Positions 39,546-50,560 of a DNA stretch of 64,000 nucleotides are shown here, in pieces. This stretch comes from Plecoglossus altivelis (taxonomy: Eukaryota > Chordata > Actinopteri > Osmeriformes > Plecoglossidae). The DNA is taken from NCBI GenBank assembly GCA_036571765.1, contig BROE01000014.1, forward strand, positions 3,893,440-3,957,439, read 5' to 3'. A program made the position numbers and the translations under genes. Every line of letters starts with the position of its first letter. The first letter of the stretch is position 1. The notes below the pieces were generated by a model. The model did no database searches, had not been told where the DNA came from, and saw nothing but the letters and a program-made list of their open reading frames with translations.

Positions 39546-39784
39546 ATTGATTTGTTTTTCATTGAGGGAAATAAGTATTTGATCCCCTATTATGCATTAG
39601 GAGTTCTGGCTTTCACAGACCAGTTAGACTAGGCGTGTCGAACTCTGGTCCTCGAGGGCCACTGTCCTGAAGGTTTTTGATGTTTCCCTGCTCCAGCACA
39701 CCTGATTCTAATGAATGGGTTGTTGTCAAGCTCTGTGGAAGCCTGATACCCTTGCTTAAGAAGGCACATGTGGAGGCCTAAAGT

Positions 39785-40330
39785 ATGTATCACCTCAATG
39801 ATGTACAAGGCAATTGGGAGAAGGTTCTGTGGTCAGACGAGACCAAAATAGAACTATTTGGCGTAAATTCTACTCGTCATGTGTGGAGGGAAAAAAAGGC
39901 TGCCTATGACCCCAGGGACACTGTGCCCACCATCCAGCATGGAGGTGGAAGCATTATGTTTTGGGAGTGTTTCTCTGCCAAGGGCATAGGGCTACTTCAC
40001 CGCATCAGTGGGAAGATGGATGGAGCCATGTACCATGCAGTCCTGAGGGACAACCTCCTCCCCTCTGCCAGGAATTTGAAAATGGGCTGTGGATGGGTCT
40101 TCCAACATGACAACGCCCTGAAGCTTACAGCAAAGGCAACAAAGGACTGGCTCAAGAGGAACCACATTAAGGTCATGGAGTGGCCCCGCCAGTCTCCAGA
40201 CCTCAATCCAATCAAAAATCTATGGAGGGAGCTGAAGGTCCGAGTTGCCAAGCAACAGCCCACCAATCATAAAGATTTAGGGAGGATCTGCAAAGAAGAG
40301 TGGGCCAAAACTCCCCCTGATGTGTGCTAA
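39785..40330 (+). pseudogene. C-terminal half of a Tc1-type transposase
   Basis: 181 codons open. Catalytic-region motifs visible: LWSDETKIELFG, GGGSIMFWECFSA, VFQHDNALKLTAK and WPRQSPDLNPIKNLWREL, which give the D, D and E positions of the DDE fold. The N-terminal DNA-binding half is deleted, so no active enzyme is expected. The sister element at 45379 keeps the N-terminal half but has breaks later. Confidence 0.8.
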
Positions 40331-40613
40331 CCTTGTGGTTAACTACAACAAACATCTGTCTGCTGTGCTTGCAAACAAAGGCTTTGCCACCAAGTATTAA
40401 GTGCTTTCGGCAACAGGGATCAAGTACTTATTTCCCTCAATGGAAAAACAAATCAATAAATATCCTTTAAAGTTATTTTCTGGATTTTCTTTTTGATATT
40501 TTGTCTCTCCATGCTAGAATAAATTTACCATTAAAAGTATAGAATGAGCATATCTTTATTAGTGGGCAAACCAACAATATCAGCAAGGGATGAAATACTT
40601 TTTACTCTCACAA

Positions 40614-41336
40614 GAGCACAACAAACAACTATTGTCCAAGACCATATGTCATTGAGGAACTGAAGAAAAAGCAGCCACTGAATCATTTAAATAGGCTTTG
40701 TAAGATTACCCACAGAATTTGTTCATGGTCACTCAATAACTAGCACAAGAAAGATAACTGACCATTTTAGTGACTGGAATGATGACAGCTAGTGGACAAA
40801 ATGTTTACTTTTATTGAACGCTTAGTGCTAAGATTAATTTCCTTTTCAACAATGTCAACAGTAGTTTCTTATGAATAATTTCAACTATCAACTATTCTAA
40901 TTTAGTGTTTATTCCTTCCTTAAAACACCACATTGTACCTTGGTTAACAAAATAACTTCTGAACAGAACAGGAAACGTCTGCCAGAGATCTACAAATGAC
41001 AAACGGTCACCTTTGTCAGTGGGTGCATTGGCATAACATACAAAATATCCACACAATAAAAGTAGGAACATTATCCTTTCAAGATATCTTTTAAAAAAGG
41101 AAAAGAAATCTTTAATAATTTTTCCGTTCATACACTGGGGTAACATACCAACCTAGACATGGGATCATATTCGATTCAGGGTAGATGAAATTACAGAGTT
41201 GTCACAAACACTAACTTTCTGTCACAGTCCAATCAACAAAACTGTCATAAACGTAGGACTGCCTCAACCATTGGGAAGTATTAGCAAAAATGGACTTCAA
41301 TAAAATGAAACATAAATATCTGGTACACCACTTTAA
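40614..41336. other. 3' flank of the 609-aa zinc-finger gene
   Basis: No gene. A minus-strand AATAAA (40810-40815) about 520 bp past the stop codon is a candidate polyadenylation signal for that gene. Confidence 0.4.
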
Positions 41337-43166
41337 CTATTCAATGTTATCTGATCCATGAGAAGTTTGGTGCTGTAGAAATGTTTGCAAGCAAGAAAAT
41401 GTCTCTGTGCACTCTGTGCATTCATAAAGAACTGACGAGTCTTGATCACCCTCAACGTCACCCTCAATGGTTTTGTCATTCTGCACACCCACCTTACAGT
41501 CTTGTTTTAAGTCAGGGTCCTGACTGAAACCACTTCGAGACCTCTGTCCATCTGTGAATACTTCCAAATGAATTGGGTGATTGTCAAGATGCCGCTTTAG
41601 AGCAGACATTTGCTTGAAAAAACTAGGGCATTGAGGGCACTTAAATGTTTCACTTGTTGGTTGCCTTTTATGATATCGTAGGTGTCTTTGGTAAACGCAT
41701 AGCAAACCAAACTTTTTCCCACATTCTTGACACTTGTAGTTGACCCTTGGCTTAGAAGCTTTAGACTGTTGCTTGGTCCTTCGCTCATCATCACCATCTA
41801 CTTCTGCAGCGTCAGAATACTTCTTAAATTTGTGCTCAGTTGACTTCATCAAAGTTTCAGGACCAGCTTCTGGCTTGGTGTGCAATGCCAAGTATTTCAA
41901 TCCAGGCTTCTTCTCCAGTTCCTTTTTGTGATACATGGCTATGTGCCTCCTGACATCACAGCGTTGAGGAAAATGTCTCCCACAGAATACACAAGTGTGA
42001 AGAGTTCCCTTGTGGTATCTCATGTGCCGAGAGAGACTACTGGAGTGATTGAACACACGGTGGCAATATTTGCAAGGATGCGATTTAGAACCAGGGGGTC
42101 TTTTGATATGTGCAGGCCTACCTCTACCCTTTGACGGTGCTGCGACAGCAGGCTTTTTCCCCTTCGGCAGAGTCTGATCAATGTCACGTTTTGTTTGGTG
42201 GGAGTGATGATGCAGTTTTAAATTGGCCAACTGTTGGAAACGGTCGCCACACAAACCACATCTGTAAGGTCTAAAGCACGATTGAGCTTCTGATGCCATG
42301 TCAAATTCAGTCTTAAGATTGATATATATATTGTTGTTTAGACTGTCGTGAGATGTCTTGTTTAAGAGAGACTGCACTTTGAGATCTGGTGTTGTGTTTT
42401 TGGGAAGTTCTTTTGGAGTGAATTCCTTGCAGTGGCTGAGGGAATGGCTCTGCAAGTCCGAAAGCCAGAAAAAGTGCAAATTACATTTCTTGCAAGGGTA
42501 AGTCTTCTCAGCACCGTTTCCTTGATTTCTGTGTGATTTGTTCACTGACTTAGACACAGGTGATTTATGCTGCTCTTTCTGATGGGCATAAAAGCCCTCC
42601 AGTTTCAGAAAGCGTTTCCCACAGTGACCACAGCAGTAAAATCGCTCATGGGCATGTTCCACTAAGTGTCCCTTGAGCTTTTCTCTATCGGGAAATACTT
42701 TGCAACACAAGGTACACTTGTGACCCTCCTCCGTCTTTCGATATTGCTGATGTTGCTGTAGACCACGCAGACTGCTGAATGATTCACTGCATGTTTCGCA
42801 TCCATACACTTTAGGGGTTGAGTTGTCAACAGGAAGTTTGGAAGTGACCCTCTCTTTGATCTTTGATTTGAAAGGGTAACCGGGATCAGACGGACTGGAA
42901 TTTTCAAGGATGGGAGATACCGGTTTGCAGTCAGATGAGCCGTTGGTATGCCCAGATCTGTCAACCACTGTCAGAGTGCCATTATCATGGAGCATATATT
43001 CACGGGCAACATCAAACCCATTGAAGGACCCATCTAAGGAAAACGATTCCAAGGGCCCGTGAATAGTCAAGTGGCTTAACAAAGCAGAATAGGCCTTGAA
43101 CCCATCTCCACATTCTGTGCAGATATAGGTATTTCCTCCTTCATCTGTCTGGTGAAGGTAATCCAT
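41337..43166 (-). CDS. 11-finger C2H2 zinc-finger protein, 609 aa
   Basis: Probable nuclear DNA-binding factor. I place the start at the ATG at 43166 (MDYLHQTDEGG). The frame stays open upstream to 43250, but that reads across a CTTTCAG acceptor (exon start 43231). Finger units in order: YICTEC, YGCETC (second His missing), HKCTLC, FYCCGHC, YPCKKC, YRCGLC, HPCKYC, HTCVFC, YKCQEC, FKCPQC and YECTEC. Between fingers 6 and 7 lies an AT-hook-like GRGRPAHIKRPPG. A basic/acidic linker separates fingers 8 and 9. The PVVxL module of its neighbours is absent. Transcription is in the same direction as the other zinc-finger genes, about 9.6 kb away from the nearest with transposons between. I cannot name an orthologue. 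Confidence 0.88.
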   Translation of the reverse strand: MDYLHQTDEGGNTYICTECGDGFKAYSALLSHLTIHGPLESFSLDGSFNGFDVAREYMLHDNGTLTVVDRSGHTNGSSDCKPVSPILENSSPSDPGYPFKSKIKERVTSKLPVDNSTPKVYGCETCSESFSSLRGLQQHQQYRKTEEGHKCTLCCKVFPDREKLKGHLVEHAHERFYCCGHCGKRFLKLEGFYAHQKEQHKSPVSKSVNKSHRNQGNGAEKTYPCKKCNLHFFWLSDLQSHSLSHCKEFTPKELPKNTTPDLKVQSLLNKTSHDSLNNNIYINLKTEFDMASEAQSCFRPYRCGLCGDRFQQLANLKLHHHSHQTKRDIDQTLPKGKKPAVAAPSKGRGRPAHIKRPPGSKSHPCKYCHRVFNHSSSLSRHMRYHKGTLHTCVFCGRHFPQRCDVRRHIAMYHKKELEKKPGLKYLALHTKPEAGPETLMKSTEHKFKKYSDAAEVDGDDERRTKQQSKASKPRVNYKCQECGKKFGLLCVYQRHLRYHKRQPTSETFKCPQCPSFFKQMSALKRHLDNHPIHLEVFTDGQRSRSGFSQDPDLKQDCKVGVQNDKTIEGDVEGDQDSSVLYECTECTETFSCLQTFLQHQTSHGSDNIE

Positions 43167-43449
43167 TGGGTAGTAGGCTATTCTATGATCAAATGCTAGA
43201 GACCATCTTCCTGAGGCTGATGAAATCAAACCTGAAAGGAAAAGGAGCAAAAGGTGAGATCATTACTATACATTTCCAGGTTCATAGGGCACTTTCAAAA
43301 ATTATTATATCGGAACGTCTACTTGTAGATTTAGGCAAGACCATGTTTAGACACAAAGACCTCATATGTTCTTTATTGGATTTAATGAGGTTGCCCATTC
43401 TGTGACAAAAGGTCTTGCAATCATGCTGAAAACACAATTGGACGTTTAA

Positions 43450-43708
43450 CCCTCATGCTCTCTTCGTATTCTGCAACTCCCCTTCCTAAGGGTCAAGAGG
43501 GCCCCACCTTCAACATTGAAATAAAGGAGATTAATACCATTTTTACCCTGTACCATTTTGGACACTGAAATGTGCTATGCTGCACATGAATCAGAAATAT
43601 TTAGGTTCAAATCAAGCACATACAATCTAAATGTCTCATTGTGGGTGTGCATGTGTGTGCATTTTACATAGTTTCAGGTCATTCTGACCCCCAAACAGAG
43701 CATGAGAG
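43450..43708. mobile_element. TTAA-flanked MITE (piggyBac-like), intact
   Basis: TTAA lies on both sides (43446-43449 and 43709-43712). Terminal inverted repeats are CCCTCATGCTC and, from the right, CTCTCATGCTC. The length is 259 bp with no coding capacity. A truncated second copy in the opposite orientation is at 33582-33815. Confidence 0.75.
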
Positions 43709-43712
43709 TTAA

Positions 43713-45378
43713 AACTAAATTGACATTATAATTGCCTGTAAAAAAAATACATACAAATCCTATGCCCCACTCCTGTTCCTTATGGCTGAACCATAGTGAA
43801 AATAACAGAAAATAAGCACAACGTATGTTTACGTCTAAGTTAGACAAAGAAACGGCCAAGAAAGAACACTGCGCATGAATTTTGCCAGTGAGTCATTCAG
43901 CGACAACCAACCAAAGCATCTATGTTCATATATCCCATAATAGCTACCAAACCACATACCTACAGTATATGACTATGTTTATTCAATTGCAGAATCACAT
44001 TCCTGGTTCACAAACAACAATATCTTTATTAGGGCATTTGTGGACGAGCAACATCAGTATGACCAGTATAGCTAAACTAGTTAGCATAATACAGCTAGCA
44101 CAACAATCGTGTACATGCTAATCCCAATCACACCCACTATTCGCACAAAGCTGCTAGCAAACCATGCAAGTGGAAAAGAAATACCAATGAATCGGCTCCT
44201 TGAAGGCACATCAATTTAAGGCAGTATTATTGCATACATTTAAATGGACAAGCCAGTACACCCCATCCATTGATATTATAGGTGATAAGTGGTGGAATAT
44301 AATTGAAAACAATAGCATGTTCATTTAGCTCTATCCCACATGCACAAAGCACACTAGGCAGCATCTTAAAATCAATTATAAAACATACTATGAACAGGTA
44401 AGGCCCCTTTACCATAGACTTACAAGCTGGTGATTGTAGACTTCGGAAACCTGGTTTTAATTATATTTTACATGATACAACGTATAAGTTAGTTAAGTGA
44501 GTAGACTATTTCAACTTGTAGTGACACTAACCCCAAAAATAATGCTTTTCATCACCGGATGATGATGATGAAGACACGTTGACGTGTATGGTAACTGGTA
44601 GTCTTCCCCCTATGTACTTTTATTTTCAGTCTTATGTAAAATACTCAGTTGTAAATGTACATGGATATCATTCGAAAAATGATTAGAAAACAATATTTGC
44701 ATTTTGATCCTGTTGAGCAGAGCATGGATGGGCCTTGTCATGGGGAGAGGGTCTCATCAGCCTGCATAGCCGCACACTAGGGGTGGATGGTATGAACAGT
44801 ATAGAAATATACGAGTCTAAATTTGGACCATGATATCAATTTGGAGCATAGCGTGCTAACAGCAATAAAGCCTTCCAAAAATAAGATTTGTCACAGCCCC
44901 ATTCACAGCATGAATTTACCATACAGCACTTTAATGCAATATCGGAATAAATCTACGCAAACATAGCAAGCAATCTTCCGCATACTCATCACCAGTATTT
45001 CAAAAATGGGGTAGACCATGGTTTTTTGGCTGTATCATTCAGTTTTATATATGTATACTTCAAAAATGCAGTATGTGATATTGTAACAATGCAAGCAAAC
45101 ATACCACGTTGGTGGGAATTGTGAATGTTTAATGTCAGCCAACACAATCTATTATTAAGCTATTCAATAATTTATTTTGGCTGGCTCAAAACAAAATATT
45201 GAACCAAGTTTTCTTGTGATCCCATTAACATGCTGTTGAAAGCTGCATATATTAGCCTTTCTCCTGTGGAAAAGCAAGCCCATCCAGATCTAGCTGAGTG
45301 CAGAAGATTAGCCGCAGCTGTGTGGATTGCATTCTATTCAAACAAATGGACAAGATATGACAAATATATTAACATATA
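43713..45378. other. upstream region of the 609-aa zinc-finger gene; no gene seen
   Basis: Should contain the promoter and noncoding first exon of that gene. A GATGATGATGATGA run is at 44559-44572. Short frames show no motif. Confidence 0.45.
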
Positions 45379-46994
45379 CATTGAGAGTAAAAAGTATTTG
45401 ATCCCTTGCTGATTTTGTTGGTTTGCCCACTAATAAAGATATGATCATTCTATACCTTTAATGGTAAATGTATTCTAACATGAAGAGAAATAATATCAAA
45501 AAGAAAATCCAGAAAATAATATTAAAGAATATGTATTAATTGGGGGGGGTTTCATTAAGGGAAATAAGTATTTGATCGCCTAGTATGCATTAGGAGTTCT
45601 GGCTTTCACAGACCAGTTAGACCAGGGGTGTCGAACTCAGCTGTCCTGAAGGTTTTTGATGTTTCCCTGCTCCAGCACACCTTATTCTAATGAATGGGTT
45701 GTTATCAAGCTCTGTGGAAGTCTGATAACTCTCAATCAACTTCTTACCTGAATTGAAGACACATATGTTCTAACTTATCATCTGTATGAAAGACACCTGT
45801 TCACAGAATCAGACAAGCAGACAGATTCCAAACTCTCCAACATGGGTAAGACCAAAGAACTCTCTCAGGACCTCAGAGACAGGATTGTTGACATGCACAA
45901 ATCTGGAATGGGCTACAAAAACATTAGCAAGATTCTGGGTATTAAGGTAACAACCATTGGTGCAATTCTGAGAAAATGTAAGTATAGTATAACCATCAAT
46001 AGACCTCGATCTGGTGCTCCACAGAAGATTTCACCTCATGGGGTGGCAATGATAATGAGAACTGTGAGAAATTGGCCTGCAACCACACAGAGGGAGTTAG
46101 TGAATGACCTCAAGGCAGCTGGGACCACAGTCACCAGGAAAACAATTTGCAACACTTTGCGCCGCAATGGATTAAAATCCTGCAGTGCCTGAAAGGTACC
46201 CCTGCTTAAGAAGGCACATATGAAGGGCCGCCTAAAGTATGCCAATGATCACCTCAAGATGTACAAGGCAATTGGGAGAAGGTTCCGTGCTCAGACAAGA
46301 CCAAAAATTGAATTTGGCCTAAACTCTACACTTCATGTGTGGAGGAATAAAAATGCTGCCTATGACCCCAGGAACACTGTGCCCACTGTCAAGCATGGAG
46401 GTAAAGCATTATGTTTTAGGGGTGTTTCTCTGCCAAGGGCATAGGGCTACTTCACCGCATTAGTGGGAGGATGGATGGAGCCATGTACCATGCAATCCTG
46501 AGGGACAACCTCCTCCCCTCTGCCAGGAAGTTGAAAATGGGCCGTGGTTGGGTCCCCAACATTACAATGACCCGAAGCATACAGCAAAGGCAACAAAGGA
46601 GTGGCTCAAGAAGAACCACATTAAGGTCATGGAGTGGTCCAGCCAGTCTCCGGACCTCAATCCAATTTAAAATCTATGGAGGGAGCTCAAGGTCCAAGTT
46701 GCCAAGCGACAGCCTACTAACCTTATTGATTTAGGGAGGATCTGCAAAGAAGAGTGGGCCAAAATTCCCCCTAATATGTGTGCCAACCTTGTGGTTAACT
46801 ACAGCAAACGTCTGTCCGCTGTGCTTGCAAAGGTTTTGCGACCAAGTACTAAGTGCTTTTGGCTAGAGGGATCAAATACTTATTTCTCTCAATGAAAAAC
46901 TAATCAATTAATACATATTATTTAAAGTTATTTTCTTTATTAGTGGGCAAACCATCCAAATCAGCAAGGGATCAAATACTTTTTACTCTCACTG
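45379..46994 (+). mobile_element. Tc1-like transposon, near full length (1616 bp)
   Basis: The left end CATTGAGAGTAAAAAGTATT and right end (reverse complement CAGTGAGAGTAAAAAGTATT) are flanked by TA at 45377-45378 and 46995-46996. The sequence 'ttggtttgcccactaataaa' sits just inside the left repeat, and its inverse near the right one. The element spans a broken transposase gene. It is the same family as 38969-40613. Confidence 0.9.
45842..46790 (+). pseudogene. Tc1-type transposase with frame breaks
   Basis: The N-terminal half is open from the ATG at 45842 (MGKTKELSQDLRDRIVDMH), with the paired helix-turn-helix region, up to a TGA at 46190-46192. The remainder continues in other frames at 46220-46444 (HVWRNKNAAYDP) and 46471-46734 (MDGAMYHAILRDN, then a shift before the SPDLNPI-type region). 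At least two frame breaks and a stop make it inactive. Confidence 0.8.
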
Positions 46995-46996
46995 TA

Positions 46997-48757
46997 TATC
47001 ATTACCATCTCTTCTTCTGTTATATACATTTCAGGCCATTCTGCCTAGCCCTACTGCACACAGCAAGATTGTTTAAGGAATGGCAGGTGAATTCTGCATG
47101 TAAAACCAAGAAATTTAATGTAATTTCATATATTCCCAGTTACTTGTAAAGGCATTGTACAAACTGTATCTCATGAAGCAACTGCAAAAAAAAAAACGGA
47201 CCAAGAGATGGTGTACTTAGTAGTGTCGTCAAGAGTTGGGTAATGTTTTACAGTTACAATTCCAAACCAATTTCTAAACCGATTCTTGAAAAATGACGTG
47301 AAAGAAAGACTTTCATCATTTTGTATTTAAAAACTACTCATTAAACAAAAAAGTAGCAAGTAAACCAAAAGTTACCAAAGCAATCAATATTACTTTAGCC
47401 TAGATACCTTCAGAAAGGCTGCTATCATCATCATCATCCTGATCAATGTTCACAAAATTGCTAGCAGTCAGACTTGGACTGGTTCCGCTGTCATTGGGAC
47501 CAGGGACTAAGCTGTCGAATATGGTGCTCTTTCCTGTGTGTTACCGTATGTTTAACCAATTTTTTGTGCTTCCCCTTTTACAATCTTTTAGAAACATTCG
47601 TTTGCAATGTCGGAATACTTGGCTGAGAAATACAGCCACACTATCAAACTGCTTTGCTTTAGGCATTTTAAATGCACTAAAGCTACATAGCAAACGATGG
47701 ACTAGAAGAGAAATATGTTTACTGGCAATCACATGCAGTGAATGGTTGATATGCTTTTACGTCCATTTTGGTAAGTAAGTTCAGGAAGGCTGACCTTGAA
47801 AATGATTGTCTGGAACACTAGGGACTGGTGTTGTGCAACATTTTGTATTTTTATTTGTAGACAATAAAGAAGACCAAATTACATTTTGAGGATTTGTCAT
47901 TAGTTCAGTGCCAAAAAGCATATGGCCAGTTCCAACAATAGCGAGCAGGTTAGGTTCACAGAGTAAGCTACCGGACACTGTTATGGACACCGATCCACAG
48001 CTGCGTTACCTCTCTCGAACGGAAAACCCAGAGTGAATCGATGATTATTAAAAAATTATGAAAATTAACGTTAAACAGGAGGGTGAGGACGGGTGAGACA
48101 TAGAGGGCAGAAATCGCCTAACCATTTGCACTTCTCTTCCATGGCAGGGAATCACAATGTTTCGCCATGCAATTTTAAACAACACAAACCTACAGATTTC
48201 TCCACTGATTAGCACCCCTGTCTCTGCTATCCTAGGACCCTCTCGCCCAATAGGGACACTAAGATCCCAAGATGCAAACTATTTGGTCGATCCCAAAATT
48301 AACAAAAAAATTGCTAGAGGCAGGGCAGGGCGTCTGATATAGAACACCACTTCTCTGAAACAAATGACCTGTCTCAATTATGGAGGCTGACACCGTTCGA
48401 CATAAAAAGTTAGATAAAAAACCTTTCTGTTTTGCCATTTCTACAGCTGCTAAAATGTGTGTGTGTGTATGAACTTTCACCAATTCACTACAAATAATGC
48501 AAACCTGAAGTGTGAGTTTGTCTGTATATATCATATAACTTTTCAATGATAAATAAAGAATGTATACATCTGTATAGGTATCATATAACTTGAATTTACA
48601 AATAAAGTACACTCGTTACTGTATATTGTTATTGCTATTGTTTCTGTTGCTAGTTGCAGATGATGGGGGACAGAGCATTCTTTTTCACATTCTATGAATA
48701 CGTTTCTCTTCCTTGGAACAGACTTATTCCAACCAAGGGGGGACTAGTGCTGTCTTA
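46997..48757. other. intergenic, no gene seen
   Basis: AT-rich, with short unsupported frames only. Confidence 0.45.
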
Positions 48758-49460
48758 CAGTGTGTCCACTTCAGCGGAGCTGGCGGCGCGGAACGTTGGA
48801 TTCCAATTCATTTTCAATTGAACCGAGCAATGACGAGCGTTGAAGCTCCCATAGGCATAGGGCATTGTTAGAAGGTGAGAGGAGCATTACACACAGGCGT
48901 TAGCCAACCGGATTGGTTTCTTTCAACGTATCAACAGTTAGCCAGGGTAAACATTTCTACGTTTTACAAATTCAAGATGCAGGACAAACGTATCAGGTGT
49001 GAACAGTGATGGGCACTGTTCAGAATAGAGTTACGTAATGTGACGAGACTTCTTTAAAAGATTACATAAAAATAATAATGCATGGTGCATGGTTGCCAAT
49101 GTTGTCATCGTCCCTAGGGTGTTCTTGTACTTTTCAATTGAGACTCGACACTTTTGTTACGTGATTATTCTGTCACTGTTAGCTCGCTAGCCCAGCAGAC
49201 TCGACTGATGGAGTTACAGGTGGGGAAACATATTTTACTATGATCTTTCACTGGTAAAATGGTGTATTTTTGCACAAATGTGAAAAAGTGGTATTTTGAT
49301 TGAGATTGGGACTACATTAACTAAATTCTGCACGCTTGGCCAGCAGTGACCTTAAAGAACAACAACATACAAACTTGTCGGACACACCTCCAAGCGTGAT
49401 GAACTGTGGGAAGGCAAGCGATGCGGAGGGTTAAAAAGACGCTGTAGTGGACACGCACCG
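48758..49460. mobile_element. inverted-repeat element with TTA target duplication
   Basis: The left end is CAGTGTGTCCACTTCAGCG; the right end, reverse complemented, is CGGTGCGTGTCCACTACAGCG. TTA directly flanks both sides (48755-48757 and 49461-49463). The length is 703 bp with no transposase frame. A 3-bp TWA-type duplication is typical of PIF/Harbinger-type elements, so a non-autonomous member of that group is my best guess. Confidence 0.6.
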
Positions 49461-49526
49461 TTAGTGTCAGGGGCTGCATCAAAAAGCCTTTTATGGGCAG
49501 GCAAAGCACAGAAAGGGCAGGTAACC

Positions 49527-49554
49527 TTTCCCCTTATGATGACATAAGGGGAAA
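49527..49554. repeat. perfect 12-bp inverted repeat, 4-nt loop
   Basis: TTTCCCCTTATG, four bases ATGA, then CATAAGGGGAAA. It could be the joined ends of a tiny palindromic element or simply chance; no T-run suggests a terminator. Confidence 0.8.
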
Positions 49555-50364
49555 CATCCAGATTGGCTTATCTGAGCTATAATTTTCTCAACGGCGGACT
49601 TGTATAACTAGGATTTGTTGAAAAACCTCATGGAATTGTCATGCCATCGGACTTATAATATACAGTAACTGTATTTAAAGCTGTTAGCATCTAACTGGTC
49701 GTCAGCTTGCCAATGTTGACCTGATCGCCAGTGGACATCGATCTTCCTGATGGACAACAGCGAGTCCTTGGTCTCTTCCCTTCCTGTGGATAGATGGCTG
49801 CACTGATCACATGCCCCCAGTCCTGTGGCTACCACTTGGCAGTTGGACAATGAGTAATTCCGACACAGGTTGAACACCAGGTTTAGACGTTTCAGGTGTG
49901 ACACTTTTCAAATGTTCAGGCTGTGCTCTCTATCTCTCTTTCACCAACATTCTCTAGAGGAGGTGATCCCTCGCTGAATTCCTCCCAAGGTTTCTTCCAT
50001 TTTTACTCTACTCTAGGGTGTTTTTTTCTGGAGGTTTTTCCCTTGTCTTCCTTGAGTGTTAAGGTTGGCTGTTCAATAAGCACATGTGATGCCCTCTGTG
50101 ACATTGCTTGTAAAAAGGGATGCACTGTTGGGGTGTACTGAAGGTGTTCAGACATGATTAGTTGGCACTATACATTGTCTTGAGCTGCACTGTATGCTAC
50201 TTGAATAAGTGATTTAACACTCTGAGGATTTGCAATGCTATGTATTGATCTGATGAAAGGTTGATCCGAAATGAAGAGAAAGTAGTGCACTTTATAGGAC
50301 TATTACAAACTAGTTTAAAGACCAGCACAAGTAAAAGATTGTGTGCACCGCATCGAGGTGAAGC

Positions 50365-50560
50365 TCTACTGTGGCACAGGACCCTCATTACTCAAATCCC
50401 TTTTCTTTCCTTGGTCAAGGTTTGCTGTGTGCAAAGACGTGTGCAACACAATGCACTATATAAACGTCCTTTTCTTGATACACTAATCCCATACTTCAAG
50501 AGCGTACGTTTGATACCAGTGTTAGCAAAGGCATGAATAGTTAATGCGAGCACAAATAAA
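50365..50560 (+). repeat. diverged dispersed repeat, copy 1
   Basis: Aligns with 63455-63640 in the same orientation. Shared words include 'gtgtgcaacacaa' and 'aatagttaatg', in the same order with similar spacing. The family is unknown and no ends are recognised. Confidence 0.5.

Larger units (their letters stand above)
38969..40613 (+). mobile_element. Tc1-like transposon, internally deleted and carrying a SINE
   Basis: Both ends match the element at 45379-46994: left end ...TGAGAGTAAAAAAGTATTTG and the inverse at the right (40600-40613). Subterminal sequence ('ttggtttgcccactaataaa') is inverted at both ends. Compared with the sister copy, the transposase N-terminal half is missing: a junction near 39752 joins 'ctgatacc' to 'cttgcttaag'. 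A SINE has been inserted near 39128. TA flanks are not clear on the left. Confidence 0.8.

Noticed and set aside
43167..43250. Extra N-terminal residues of the 609-aa zinc-finger protein
   Set aside because: They would be read across a CTTTCAG splice acceptor; the ATG at 43166 is the better start.
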